Assembly (NCBI GenBank): GCA_028290285.1
Contig: JAQGKD010000003.1
Span: forward strand, 1-64,000
Reading direction: 5' to 3'
Source: Hyphomicrobiales bacterium
Lineage (GTDB): Bacteria > Pseudomonadota > Alphaproteobacteria > Rhizobiales > Beijerinckiaceae
DNA: 64,000 nt
Positions within the stretch are counted from its first letter, which is position 1. Every line of letters begins with the position of its first letter. Both the position numbers and the translations under genes were made by a program. Below the pieces are notes generated by a model that saw only the letters and a list, made by a program, of their open reading frames with translations, had not been told where the DNA came from and searched no databases. Shown here in pieces: positions 53,068 to 62,679 of this stretch.

Positions 53068-54054
53068 TCACCGCGGCCCGATACGGGCAAGCCTCGACTC
53101 CGGGACAGGTGTGAGGGGCGGCTTCCCGCTGGCCCAGGCCTCGATATTGTCGACCAGCAGGCGCGCCATGGCGCGCCGGGTCTCGTGTGTCGCCGAACCT
53201 ATATGCGGGAACAGAACCACATGATCGAGCGCGATCAGTTCCGCGGGCACATGGGGCTCGTGCGTGAACACATCGAGCCCGGCGGAGGCGATCACTCCGG
53301 TTTGCAGCGCCTCGACGAGGGCGTCCTGATCGACGAGCGACCCGCGCGCGATGTTGATCAGGATGCCTTGTGGCCCAAGCGCGTCCAGCACGGCCCGGTC
53401 GACGAGGTTGCGGGTCTGCGGACCGCCGGGCGCGGCGACGAGAAGGATGTCGCAGGCAGCCGCCAGTTCGAGCGGTGTCGCGTAATAGGGGAATGTCACG
53501 TCGTCCTGCTTGTGGCGGCCGCAATAGGCGATGGCGACACCGAAGGCTTGCGCGCGCCTGGCGATTGCCTTGCCGATGCGCCCGAGGCCGAGAATGCCCA
53601 GCGTCCTGCCGCGCAGGGTGGCACTGAGAGGAAAGGGCGCCTTTTCCCAGCGTCCCTCGCGCAGCCAGCGTTCGGCGGCGGGAAACTGGCGCACGCTGTT
53701 GAGCAGAAGGCCCATGGCCGTGTCGGCGGTCTCCTCGGTCAACACGTCGGGCGTGTTGGTGACGAGGATGCCGCGTTCGGCGGCCCAGGCCGCATCGATC
53801 GTGTCGTAGCCGACGCCGAGATTGAAGACGATTTCGAGCGCTGGAAATTGCGCCATGAACGGGCCGTCGATCCGCAGCGCGCGGCCGTCGGACAGGATGC
53901 CTGCGCCGGTGACGATGCCGCGTATGCGGGGCGCGATGGAGGCGAGGAAGGCTGCCTCGTCGGCGGCCTCCCACAAGCGGTGGAGCTTGAAGGACGCAGC
54001 GAGCGTTTCGCAGACTTGATCCGACAGGCGGACGGGCATCAGCAATTCAATCAT
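53068..54054 (-). CDS. 2-hydroxyacid dehydrogenase (glyoxylate/hydroxypyruvate reductase type)
   Basis: D-isomer-specific dehydrogenase of 328 residues. The NAD(P) loop is GILGLGRIGKAIA. Catalytic residues: R in NIARGSLVD, E in SAGLDVFTHEP and H in LFPHIGSATH. GGGAGA is 8 nt upstream of ATG 54054. It likely reduces glyoxylate, hydroxypyruvate or a similar 2-oxo acid. It is followed tightly by no other gene but is preceded by a TctC-type receptor (28 nt), so the receptor may deliver its substrate. Confidence 0.9.
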   Translation of the reverse strand: MIELLMPVRLSDQVCETLAASFKLHRLWEAADEAAFLASIAPRIRGIVTGAGILSDGRALRIDGPFMAQFPALEIVFNLGVGYDTIDAAWAAERGILVTNTPDVLTEETADTAMGLLLNSVRQFPAAERWLREGRWEKAPFPLSATLRGRTLGILGLGRIGKAIARRAQAFGVAIAYCGRHKQDDVTFPYYATPLELAAACDILLVAAPGGPQTRNLVDRAVLDALGPQGILINIARGSLVDQDALVEALQTGVIASAGLDVFTHEPHVPAELIALDHVVLFPHIGSATHETRRAMARLLVDNIEAWASGKPPLTPVPESRLARIGPR

Positions 54055-54082
54055 GCGCTGGGTCTCCCGCCGATGTACGGCG

Positions 54083-55111
54083 TCAGTTCTTCTGGATGCC
54101 GGCCTTTTCGATAACCGCTGCCCATTTCTTGATATCGTCTTCAAGACGGGCTTTCAATTCGGCCGGGGTCGTCGCCTTGGCTTCGATGCCGAGTTCGAGC
54201 AGCTTGCGCTTGATCTCCGGTTCGGCCAGCACCTCGACCAGCGCCTTCTGGATCTTGGCGACGATCTCGGGCGAGGTTCCGGCAGGCGCGAACAGCGCAT
54301 TCCACGAGGTGACATCGTAGCCCGGGACACCGGCTTCCTGCACGGTGGGGATGTTGGGCGTCACGGTCGAGCGCACGGGGCCGGAGGCTGCGAGCGCGAG
54401 GATCTGGTTATCGTCCAGCATGCCCTTCAGCGAGGCATAGGAATCGATCATCATGTCCATGTCGCCGCGCGTAAGGGAGAGCAGCAGGTCGGGCGTGTTG
54501 CGATAAGGCACGATGCGGAAATCGATACCTGCCGCAGACTTGAACAGTTCCGCCGAGAGGTTCTGCGTGCTGCCCGCGACCACGGTGCCGACGTTCAGCT
54601 TGCCGGGATTGGCCTTGGCGTAATCGACGAAATCCTTGAGCGTCTTGTAGTTCGACTTGGCGTTGGTCGCCAGGATGAAGTCGAAGAAGCCCAGCGTGGA
54701 AATGGGCGTGAAATCCTTCAGCGGATCGAAGCGCAGGTCCTTGAACATGTTCACGCTCACGGCGGTGCCGTTCGAGAACAATGCGAGCGTGTGGCCGTCA
54801 GTTCCGCCCGACAGCACGGTGCGCGCGGCATTGATGCCGCCGGGGCCGGCCTGGTTCTCGATCACGAAACGTTGGCCGAGCTTGTCGCCGAGGCGTTCCG
54901 TGACGATGCGCGCGGTGATGTCGGCCACGCCGCCCGCGCCGAAGGGCACGATCACGCGCACGGGCTTGGTCGGGTAGGCGATCTCCGCGAAAGCGGGCGT
55001 GGAAAGGCCGAGCCCGGCCGCGACTGGCGCCAGCGCCAGCGCCCGGCAGAGCGCGCGGCGGGAGAGAGCGTTGCCGATAAGCGTCGGCTTCAGATCCTTG
55101 GTCTCAGACAT
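54083..55111 (-). CDS. Tripartite tricarboxylate transporter receptor (Bug/TctC family)
   Basis: Periplasmic receptor of 342 residues. The signal is cut after PAFA (about residue 42). The Bug-family start YPTKPVRVIVPFGAGGVADI and the block ENQAGPGGINAARTVL are present. CAGGAG is 7 nt before ATG 55111. No TctA/TctB membrane proteins are near, as is usual for Bug proteins. Ligands are organic acids, so pairing with the downstream 2-hydroxyacid dehydrogenase is plausible. Confidence 0.92.
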   Translation of the reverse strand: MSETKDLKPTLIGNALSRRALCRALALAPVAAGLGLSTPAFAEIAYPTKPVRVIVPFGAGGVADITARIVTERLGDKLGQRFVIENQAGPGGINAARTVLSGGTDGHTLALFSNGTAVSVNMFKDLRFDPLKDFTPISTLGFFDFILATNAKSNYKTLKDFVDYAKANPGKLNVGTVVAGSTQNLSAELFKSAAGIDFRIVPYRNTPDLLLSLTRGDMDMMIDSYASLKGMLDDNQILALAASGPVRSTVTPNIPTVQEAGVPGYDVTSWNALFAPAGTSPEIVAKIQKALVEVLAEPEIKRKLLELGIEAKATTPAELKARLEDDIKKWAAVIEKAGIQKN

Positions 55112-55267
55112 TCGCGTGCTCCTGCCGCAACGCGTGCGGTTGCGTTTCCTCCGGGGGGCGGGCTCGTCTTTAGCGAGACCGCGTCTCGCGGGCGAGGCTA
55201 CAGCGCTGAGCGCGCAGTTCAAATGTTTTGATTTCAGAGATCGGTGCATTCGAGCGACGGGCAGGTT

Positions 55268-56050
55268 TCAGACGCCCCGTTCCCGGCTGCTGTCGTGCCA
55301 GCGGTGCAGGAGCAGCCGCGAGAGCGCTTCGAGCAGGAGGTAGATGCCGATGCCCGCGATCGAGATCAGGAAGAGGGCGGCGAACATGCGCGGGATGTTC
55401 AGACGGTACCCGGCCTCGACGATCCGATAGGCCAGTCCGGCGCCGCGCCCCGCCGTGCCCGCCGCGATTTCGGCTGCGATGGCGCCGATCAGCGCGAGCC
55501 CGCCCGCGATACGCAGTCCGCCCAGGAAGCAGGGCAGCGCCGCAGGCAGCCGCAGCAGGCGCATCTGCTGCCAGCGCGTGGCGCGGTAGAGATCGAAGAG
55601 ATCGCGCAGGTTGTGATCGGCCGAGGCGAGCCCCAAGGCCGTATTGGCGAGGATGGGGAAGAAGGCCACCAGGAACGCGCAGACCAGCACGGCCGTGGCG
55701 GGTTCCAGGTAGACCAGCAGCAGAGGCGCGATGGCGATGATCGGGGTCACCTGCAGGACGACCGCGAAGGGAAAGAACGAGCGTTCGAGCCAGCGCCATT
55801 GAGCAAAGAGAATGGCCAGCGCCACGCCGATCCCGACCGCCAGCGCCAGAGCGAAGGCCGTGATGCGCAAGGTGACCCAGAGCGAGCCCGACAGCGTGCC
55901 CCAATCTTCAACGAGGGTGCTGGCGATGAGGCTCGGGGCGGGCAGGATGTAGGGCGGGATCTGCGCCCAGTGCACGACGATTTCCCAAGCCGCGAGGACC
56001 GCCGCGCAGATGAGGACGGGGAGGGCGCGTTCGGCGAAGCGGCCGCTCAT
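55268..56050 (-). CDS. ABC transporter permease, SsuC/TauC type
   Basis: Inner-membrane permease of 260 residues with six helices and the coupling-loop motif LFDLYRATRWQQMRLLRLP. Start ATG 56050 overlaps the ATPase stop as ATGA. It belongs to an SBP-ATPase-permease operon on the minus strand. It may import a pyrimidine, riboflavin-like or sulfonate compound, judged from the family only. Confidence 0.9.
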   Translation of the reverse strand: MSGRFAERALPVLICAAVLAAWEIVVHWAQIPPYILPAPSLIASTLVEDWGTLSGSLWVTLRITAFALALAVGIGVALAILFAQWRWLERSFFPFAVVLQVTPIIAIAPLLLVYLEPATAVLVCAFLVAFFPILANTALGLASADHNLRDLFDLYRATRWQQMRLLRLPAALPCFLGGLRIAGGLALIGAIAAEIAAGTAGRGAGLAYRIVEAGYRLNIPRMFAALFLISIAGIGIYLLLEALSRLLLHRWHDSSRERGV

Positions 56051-56817
56051 GCGGGCTCGCCCCCTGCCATCACCCGCTCGAGCGCCTGCGACGCCGCGCG
56101 GCATTTCTCGACATAATAGGGGCTGACGCGGAAGTCCTCGTCGCGGGGGCCGTCGTGCGCGACCTCGATCTCAGCCGCGATGCTGCCGGGGCGTTGCGTG
56201 AAGACGGCGATGCGGCTCGACAGATAGACGCTCTCGTAGACGGAATGGGTGACGAAGACGATGGTCGTGCCGAGTTCGCCCTGCAGGCGGAGAAGATCGC
56301 GATTGAGCTTCAGCCGCGTGATCTCGTCGAGCGCTGCAAAGGGCTCGTCCATCAGCAGGAGGGCAGGGCGCAGCACGAGGGCGCGGGCGATGGAGACGCG
56401 CATCTTCATGCCGCCCGACAGTTCGCGCGGGTAGGCCTGTTCGAAATCTTTCAGGCCGACCAGCTCCAGAGCTTCGCGCACGCGCGCAGCCGCATCGCTC
56501 CGGCTCGTGCCGCGCAGCCGCAGCGGCAGCCAGACATTGTCGGAGATGCTGGCCCAGGGCATCAGCGTCGCGTCCTGGAACACGAAGCCGATCTCGGGTC
56601 TCTTGCCGTCGCGCCATGCGATCTCGCCATGATCCTGCTGCGACAGGCCGGCGATCAGACGCAGCGCCGTGGACTTGCCGCATCCCGACGGGCCGAGCAG
56701 CGACAGGAACTCGCCCTCGCGCACATCGAGGTCGAGGCCAGCAAGGGCAGTGACCCCATTGGGAAACGACTTGGCCAGTGCGCGCAGCGAGACCAGAGCG
56801 GGTTTGAGATCGCTCAC
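56047..56817 (-). CDS. ABC transporter ATPase, SsuB/TauB type
   Basis: ATPase of 256 residues. Walker A GPSGCGKST, Q-loop FVFQDATLMPW, signature ELSGGMKMRVSIAR and Walker B LLLMDEPFAAL. It starts with GTG, whose GTGA overlaps the stop of the upstream binding-protein gene. It overlaps the permease gene by 4 nt. Confidence 0.93.
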   Translation of the reverse strand: MSDLKPALVSLRALAKSFPNGVTALAGLDLDVREGEFLSLLGPSGCGKSTALRLIAGLSQQDHGEIAWRDGKRPEIGFVFQDATLMPWASISDNVWLPLRLRGTSRSDAAARVREALELVGLKDFEQAYPRELSGGMKMRVSIARALVLRPALLLMDEPFAALDEITRLKLNRDLLRLQGELGTTIVFVTHSVYESVYLSSRIAVFTQRPGSIAAEIEVAHDGPRDEDFRVSPYYVEKCRAASQALERVMAGGEPA

Positions 56818-57815
56818 TTCGCCCCGCTGCTTTCGAGGCCGACGCCCTTGTTTACGAACTGCAACGTGTAGGCGCGGCGATAGTCGATCGAGGGCTTGAG
56901 CACGCCCGCCTTCACCATCTTGTCGAAGAAGCTCTTTTGCCGCTCGTCCGTCATCGCGCCGATGCCGAGCTTTCTGGAATCGCCTGAATCGACGATGCCA
57001 TATTCCTTCATGCGGGCCAATGAATAGGCCAGCTGCGCGTTGGTGATGTCGGGATTGTCGCGCCTGATGGCGGCATTCGCGGCGGCCGGGTCGCCGGTCA
57101 TGTAACTGCCCCAGCCGATCATGGACGCATCGACGAAACGCTGCACGAGATCGGGCTTCTTATCCACGAGTTCGCGCCGGGTCTCGATGGTGGTCGAATA
57201 GGTGTCGAAGCCCTGATCGGCGAGCAGGAACACATTGGGCCTGAAGCCCGCCTGCGCTTCGACCGCGAAGGGCTCGGAGGTGAGATAGCCTTGCTGGGCG
57301 GATGCCTTGTTGGCGATGAAGGGAGCGGGGTTGAACGTGTAGGGGCGCACGTCCTCTTCGCGGAAGCCGTATTCGACGCGCAGCCATTGGAAAGCCGTGG
57401 CGAGAAGGTCCTTGCCGACATAGATCGGCGCGCCGACGAGCGAGCGGAACGTGTCGTGTCCCTGTCCCGGATGCGACATGAAGATCTGCGGGTCCTTCTG
57501 GAAGGCGGCCGCGACGACCAGCGTCGGGATGTTCTGTTGGACGGCGGAGAAGGCCTGCACCATGTTGCCGCCCATGTAGAAATCGATGCGGCCGGTGGGC
57601 AGGAGCAGCCGGTTGTTCACCTGCGGTCCCCCTTGCACAATCTCGACGTCGAGCCCGTATTTCGCGTAGGTGCCATCGACCAGCGCCTGATAGAAGCCGC
57701 CGTGTTCGGCCTGCGCCAGCCAGTTCGTGCCGAACCGGACCTTGTCGGCGGCATTGGCCGGAAGACAGAGTGCAAGCGACAGGATCGTCGCGGCCAGCGC
57801 GCTCAAGCGTTTCAT
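56814..57815 (-). CDS. ABC transporter substrate-binding protein, NMT1-like
   Basis: Periplasmic receptor of 333 residues. Signal peptide to about 22 (ANAAD). The mature start VRFGTNWLAQAEHGGFYQALVDGTYAKYGLDVEIV is typical of the NMT1/ThiY-like receptors for pyrimidine or flavin-like molecules. GGAGGGG is 5 nt before ATG 57815. It is the first gene of the importer operon and is divergent from a creatininase-family gene, 178 nt apart. Confidence 0.91.
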   Translation of the reverse strand: MKRLSALAATILSLALCLPANAADKVRFGTNWLAQAEHGGFYQALVDGTYAKYGLDVEIVQGGPQVNNRLLLPTGRIDFYMGGNMVQAFSAVQQNIPTLVVAAAFQKDPQIFMSHPGQGHDTFRSLVGAPIYVGKDLLATAFQWLRVEYGFREEDVRPYTFNPAPFIANKASAQQGYLTSEPFAVEAQAGFRPNVFLLADQGFDTYSTTIETRRELVDKKPDLVQRFVDASMIGWGSYMTGDPAAANAAIRRDNPDITNAQLAYSLARMKEYGIVDSGDSRKLGIGAMTDERQKSFFDKMVKAGVLKPSIDYRRAYTLQFVNKGVGLESSGAK

Positions 57816-57993
57816 TCGAGCCCCCTCCTTGCGCTGCAGCGCCACCACTGAACTGGTGCGTCCTGTGGCAAAGTCCATGCCTTTGTGGCCCCGCTCGGGC
57901 GTCTGGCGCAAGAGGGGCGTTGAAGCCGCGTGCTTTGCCTTCTAGCCTTGCGCACACAGCCCGCCCATCCGGCGGCAGGTATTCGGGGGCGGC

Positions 57994-58800
57994 ATGGCGC
58001 AGACGCATCAATGGACCGAACTGACCTGGGCCGATTTTCACAGCCGCGACATGGAGCGCACCATCGCCGTGCTGCCGGTCGCCGCCGTCGAGCAGCACGG
58101 GCCGCATCTGCCCGTCGGCGTCGACACATTCATCATGCAGGGCTATCTCGCCCGCGCCGTCGCGCGCTTGCCGCCGGACTCCCCCGTGCTGTTCCTGCCC
58201 GTGCAGGCGGTGGGCAAGTCGGACGAGCATATTGCCTTTCCCGGCACACTGACCCTGAGCGCCGAGACGGCAGCGCGGTCCTGGATCGAGATCGGCGAGA
58301 GCGTGGCGCGCACCGGTTGCCGCAAGATCGTGATCTTGAACTCGCATGGCGGCAATGTCGCCATCATGGATCAGGTTGCGCGCGAATTGCGCCGGCGGTG
58401 CGGAATGCTGGCGGTCGTCTGCTCCTGGTCGCGGTTCGGCTACCCGGACGGGCTGTTCTCGGCCCATGAGCGCACGCACGGAATTCACGGCGGGGACATC
58501 GAGACATCGCTCATGCGCGCGTTCCGCCCCGATACCGTGCGCGAGGACGAGCTGGCGGATTTTCCGCCGGCCAGCATCGAGATGGAATCGGATTTCACCT
58601 GGCTGCGCGCACACCATCCGATCGGGTTCGGCTGGCTGTCGCAAGACCTGTCGGTGAGCGGCGCGATGGGCAATGCGCTGGATGCGAGCGCCGAAAAGGG
58701 ACGAGCCTGCGCGGATTACGGCGCCACGGCCTTCCTCGAATTGCTGCAGGACGTGGAGGCCTTCGATCTCGACCGTCTGGTTGAAGGCCCCTTGGATTAG
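57994..58800 (+). CDS. Creatininase family amidohydrolase
   Basis: Enzyme of 268 residues with the creatininase metal motifs VAAVEQHGPHLPVGVD (E, H and D ligands) and ILNSHGGN. Family members cleave cyclic or linear amides, such as creatinine, or formamidopyrimidine nucleotides (ArfB). It is divergent from the NMT1-like importer, so a purine- or pyrimidine-derived amide is plausible. It overlaps the next gene on the opposite strand by 4 nt. Confidence 0.88.
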   Translation: MAQTHQWTELTWADFHSRDMERTIAVLPVAAVEQHGPHLPVGVDTFIMQGYLARAVARLPPDSPVLFLPVQAVGKSDEHIAFPGTLTLSAETAARSWIEIGESVARTGCRKIVILNSHGGNVAIMDQVARELRRRCGMLAVVCSWSRFGYPDGLFSAHERTHGIHGGDIETSLMRAFRPDTVREDELADFPPASIEMESDFTWLRAHHPIGFGWLSQDLSVSGAMGNALDASAEKGRACADYGATAFLELLQDVEAFDLDRLVEGPLD

Positions 58801-59246
58801 TCCTGCGCGAGAGTTTTCTCGAAACGCAGGGCGGTTGCGCCGTCTTCGTAATAATCGGGCTCCGAGCCCCTGCGCTCATAGCCGGCCTTTTCGTAGAGCG
58901 CGATGGCGCGCGGATTGTCGGCGCGCACCTCAAGCAGCAGGCTCTCGCAGGCGCGGCGGCGCGTTTCCGCTTCGCAGGCCTGCAACAAGGCCCTGCCGAG
59001 GCCACGTCCCGCGCGTTCTCGATCGACGGCGATCGAATAGAGCCGACCTTTCAGCGAACCGCGCCGGAAGCCGATCAGCGCATAGCCGGTGACGGCGCGG
59101 CTCTCATGGGCCACCAGCATGCTGACGGAGCCTGCGCCGATGTAGCGTCGCAGGCTGCGGCGGGAGAGCCGGTCGCTCTCGAATACGGTATTCTCGATGG
59201 CCTCTATGGCGTCGAGATCCTCGGGGCGGGCCTTGCGAACCTGCAC
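58797..59246 (-). CDS. GNAT N-acetyltransferase, RimI-like
   Basis: Acetyltransferase of 149 residues. The acetyl-CoA loop is DRERAGRGLGRALLQACE, and LEVRADNPRAIALYEKAGY follows, as in RimI (ribosomal protein S18 acetylation). It starts with GTG at 59246, one base after the glucan protein D stop, so the two are coupled. A substrate other than S18 is possible. Confidence 0.82.
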   Translation of the reverse strand: MQVRKARPEDLDAIEAIENTVFESDRLSRRSLRRYIGAGSVSMLVAHESRAVTGYALIGFRRGSLKGRLYSIAVDRERAGRGLGRALLQACEAETRRRACESLLLEVRADNPRAIALYEKAGYERRGSEPDYYEDGATALRFEKTLAQD

Positions 59247-59247
59247 G

Positions 59248-60807
59248 TCAGTCGGCCCGCCACGGGTAGGTCCAGGTTTCGGTCAGCGTGCGCGTGCCCG
59301 AGCGCAGGAAGGCGCGCAGGTCTGTCGACTGGCCCGGTTCGAGCGCGATGTCGAGCGCTGCGCGGAAGCCTCCCGTCTGCGGATTGGGCACGAGGAAGGA
59401 CCGCGTGATCTTGCCGTTCGTCGTCGTCGGCACGAGCTCGACGAGGTTGGGCTCGGCCTGGAAGTAGCGCAATTCGCCAGCCGCGAAATCCACGATGAAG
59501 CGGCGCGAGCCTGCCATGACAGGCTCCTGCGAACCGAGCGCGCGGGCCTGCGTCTGGTAGGTGTTGATGACGCGCGCATTGGGGGAGAGGCGGCGCAGAT
59601 CCAGGCTTGAGACGATGCGATAGCTGAGCGAGACCGGCTTGCCGGGCTCGACCGGGGCATTGGGCACCCAGGACGCGACGATATTGTCGTTGCTCTCGTC
59701 CGACGTCGGCAGTTCGACGAGTTCGATGCGGCCCTCGCCCCAGCCTTCGCGCGGTTCCACCCAATAGCTCGGGCGCTGCTCGTAGTTCAGGTCGAGATCC
59801 TGGTAATGCTCGAAGGCGCGGTCGCGCTGGACGAGGCCGAAGCCGCGGATGTCCTTGTCCATGAAGGCCGAGATTTCCGGCTTTGTGGGATTGCGCAGCG
59901 GGCGCCAGATCCATTCGCCGGTGCCCGAATGGATCAGCAGCCCATCCGAATCATGCAATTCGGGCCGGTAGTCGCCGGTGAAGCGGCGGTCGTTCTCGCC
60001 GACGAAGAACATCGAGGTGAGCGGGGATATGCCGAGCTTGGGGATGGCGCGTCGCGGATACAGAACGACGCTCACGTCCAGCACGCTGTCCACGCCGGGC
60101 GCGAGCTCGAATCGATAGGCGCCGGTGAGCGATTCTCCGTCCAGAAGCGCATAGATGACGCAGCGGTCTGCATTCTGGTCGGGAGTTTCGACCCAGACTT
60201 CGTGGAAATGGGGAAATTCCTCGGGCTCGCCGCCTGCGTTGACGGCCACGCCGCGCGCGGAAATGCCATAGCGCTGGCCGCGCCCCAAGAAGCGGAAGTA
60301 GCTCGCGCCAAGAAAGGCGATGACCTCGTCGTAAACCTTGGGGTCGTTGAGCGGGTAATGCAGGCGGAACCCCGCGAAGCCCAGATTGACCGGCAGAGGC
60401 TTCTCGAACTTCGTCCGGCCGTAGTCGAAGAGGCTCGCCGAATAGGGAATGGGCGTCGCAATGCCGTCGCGGATGATGTTGACCGTCACGGGGCGGCGAT
60501 AGAGATGGCCGAGGTGGAAGGTCTGGAGCCGGAACGGGCCGTTGTTCGCGCCGAGGAAAAACTTGTCCTGTTTGAAGCGGATATCGCGCCAGGCGTCGAA
60601 TTCGAGCTTCTGCAAGGCTTCCGGCAGAGCCGGTGCGGATTGGTAGGGAGCTGCGGCCAGTTCACGGGCGCGGCGCTGCACCTCGTCGAAGCCGAAGCGG
60701 GAGGTCGGCCCGGATGTGGGCTGGGCCCGGCCCGGCCCAGTGCCGGCTAGTCCGGCTCCCGCGACTGCGAGGAGGGTGGCGACGGCGCGGCGAGTCAAAT
60801 CCGGCAT
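59248..60807 (-). CDS. opgD: Glucan biosynthesis protein D
   Basis: Periplasmic protein of 519 residues of the MdoG/OpgD family, which shapes the glucan backbone of osmoregulated periplasmic glucans. The signal has the twin-arginine motif LTRRAVATLL, so it is exported folded by Tat. The fold is seen in FGFDEVQRRARELAA, the NNGPFRLQTFHLGHLY block and YPLNDPKVYDEVIAFLGASYF. The start ATG 60807 is the family start; the frame extends further up without family match. No opgH lies adjacent. Confidence 0.93.
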   Translation of the reverse strand: MPDLTRRAVATLLAVAGAGLAGTGPGRAQPTSGPTSRFGFDEVQRRARELAAAPYQSAPALPEALQKLEFDAWRDIRFKQDKFFLGANNGPFRLQTFHLGHLYRRPVTVNIIRDGIATPIPYSASLFDYGRTKFEKPLPVNLGFAGFRLHYPLNDPKVYDEVIAFLGASYFRFLGRGQRYGISARGVAVNAGGEPEEFPHFHEVWVETPDQNADRCVIYALLDGESLTGAYRFELAPGVDSVLDVSVVLYPRRAIPKLGISPLTSMFFVGENDRRFTGDYRPELHDSDGLLIHSGTGEWIWRPLRNPTKPEISAFMDKDIRGFGLVQRDRAFEHYQDLDLNYEQRPSYWVEPREGWGEGRIELVELPTSDESNDNIVASWVPNAPVEPGKPVSLSYRIVSSLDLRRLSPNARVINTYQTQARALGSQEPVMAGSRRFIVDFAAGELRYFQAEPNLVELVPTTTNGKITRSFLVPNPQTGGFRAALDIALEPGQSTDLRAFLRSGTRTLTETWTYPWRAD

Positions 60808-61500
60808 GGTGATTCGAACCTGGGGCTTTCGGGAGTCGTGGCGCACCGTTCGACCGGCGTCCTGCGGGCATTTTTTTTCGAGGTAATACCCTTTTAGCGT
60901 GGCTGCAAGCGGCCGCCTGTCGAGGGTGTGGAGGGATTTTGCGTCACGGAGCGTTATTTTTTCACTCAGACAGGGTGATCGCGGCAAAATAAAGCTTGCG
61001 AAGCCGGCGAGAATGCATATTTTCCGCCTTGCCCAATTTCGCACGTGCCTGTGGTCGTGTGTCGGTTGGCGGAGATCCGGACAAGAGGCCGGTCACCCGT
61101 CAGAAAAAACCGGCAGCCGGAGCGAACCGGCGAACCCCGCCAAACGGGGGACGCGACTTAAAGCAACGACGGACCGGGCTTTTTCGTCTCTGTCGGCCCC
61201 TCCAAAGGTCGGCGTACCGAAGAGGCTTGTCTCTCTTGCCGGGCGTGCGGACAGGGTTTCCCCCTATCCAATCGATGGCCACGAACAACCCCCATGGCGG
61301 TTCGCCTGCGGGGACGGTCGTGTCCAACGGCGCAGCACCCGAACGTCGCTGAGCGGCCGACATCGTCGGACGCAAGGACGGCGCTCACGGTCGGCTGTTC
61401 GTCTAGCGTTCGCGCCTCCACAGCGGCGAGCGACGGCGTTCATCCGACCCCCATCTGGTTGGATTTGCATGGCTGAGGCCATGTGCTGGGGGATGCCGCG
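60808..61500. other. 693-nt intergenic region, opgD and ornithine decarboxylase leaders
   Basis: This divergent gap carries no convincing long gene. It contains the leader of the ornithine decarboxylase gene, a T-rich run CTTTTTCGTC near 61179, several GC-rich inverted repeats, and a 25-codon frame at 61275-61352 (ATG to TGA) without a ribosome site. A polyamine-responsive leader is possible but not shown. Confidence 0.5.
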
Positions 61501-62643
61501 ATGACCGATCGCATTCAGGAATTTCTGCGCCGACGCCGTGACGAAGGCCGTGACACCGGGCCCTGCCTGGTGGTGGACCTCGACGTCGTCCGCGACAACT
61601 ACACCTCGTTCGCCAAGGCTTTGCCGGACACGCGCGTTTTCTACGCCGTGAAGGCGAACCCGCAACCGGAGGTGCTCGACCTGCTGGCGCGCCTGGGCTC
61701 CTGCTTCGATACGGCCTCGGTGGTCGAAATCGAGCAGGTGCTGGCGACCGGCTGCTCGCCGGACCGCCTGAGCTTCGGCAACACGATCAAGAAGGAGCGT
61801 GACATCGCCCGCGCCTATGCGCTCGGCGTGCGCCTCTTCGCGGTCGATTGCGAAGCCGAGGTCGAGAAGATCGCCCGCGCCGCTCCCGGCTCGAAGGTGT
61901 TCTGCCGCATCCTTTGCGACGGCGAGGGCGCCGAATGGCCCCTGTCGCGCAAGTTCGGCTGCGTGCCCGAGATGGCCACGAGCGTGCTCGAGCACGCCCA
62001 TCGCCTCGGCCTGTCGGCCCATGGCGTGTCCTTCCACGTGGGTTCGCAGCAGCGCAACCCGCGCATGTGGGACGCTGCCCTGCGCGCCTCGGCGACGATC
62101 TTCCGGGATCTGGCGGAGCGCGGCATTCACCTCCAGATGGTCAACCTCGGCGGCGGTTTCCCGACGAAGTACCTGAAGGACGTGCCGGCCGTGAAGGCTT
62201 ACGGGCAGGCGATCTTCCGCTCGCTGCGCAAGCACTTCGGCAACCGCATCCCGGAGACGATCATCGAGCCGGGCCGCGGCATGGTGGGCAACGCCGGCGT
62301 CATCGAGGCCGAGGTCATCCTCGTCTCGAAGAAGGCTGCGGACGACAAGGTGAAGTGGGTTTACCTCGACATCGGCAAGTTCAACGGACTGGCCGAGACC
62401 ATGGACGAGATGATCCGCTACCCGATCCGCACCGACGTCGACGGCGACGAACGCGAGCCGTGCGTGATCGCAGGCCCCACCTGCGATTCGGTGGACGTGC
62501 TGTACGAGAAGGAGCCGTACTGGCTTCCCGTGAGCCTGGAGGTCGGCGCCAAGGTGCTGATCGACGGGACGGGCGCCTACACGACCACCTACTCGTGCGT
62601 CGGCTTCAACGGCTTCCCGCCGCTTGAGACGCACGTGATCTGA
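61501..62643 (+). CDS. Ornithine decarboxylase (group IV, alanine-racemase fold)
   Basis: PLP-dependent decarboxylase of 380 residues that makes putrescine from ornithine (lysine also possible). The PLP lysine lies in YAVKANPQPEVL. The other catalytic blocks are FGNTIKKERDIARA, HVGSQQRNP and the substrate cysteine region GPTCDSVDVLYEK. It is close to the short ODC of alphaproteobacteria. GGGG lies about 9 nt before ATG 61501. Its neighbours, a GNAT protein and homospermidine synthase, define a polyamine locus. Confidence 0.93.
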   Translation: MTDRIQEFLRRRRDEGRDTGPCLVVDLDVVRDNYTSFAKALPDTRVFYAVKANPQPEVLDLLARLGSCFDTASVVEIEQVLATGCSPDRLSFGNTIKKERDIARAYALGVRLFAVDCEAEVEKIARAAPGSKVFCRILCDGEGAEWPLSRKFGCVPEMATSVLEHAHRLGLSAHGVSFHVGSQQRNPRMWDAALRASATIFRDLAERGIHLQMVNLGGGFPTKYLKDVPAVKAYGQAIFRSLRKHFGNRIPETIIEPGRGMVGNAGVIEAEVILVSKKAADDKVKWVYLDIGKFNGLAETMDEMIRYPIRTDVDGDEREPCVIAGPTCDSVDVLYEKEPYWLPVSLEVGAKVLIDGTGAYTTTYSCVGFNGFPPLETHVI

Positions 62644-62679
62644 GGCGGCGAGCCGTATCGCATCGCCTCCGCGTTCCCT

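Noticed and set aside
61275-61352. 25-codon upstream frame as leader peptide of ornithine decarboxylase
   Set aside because: No ribosome site and no ornithine-rich or known leader pattern; kept only as part of the leader description.
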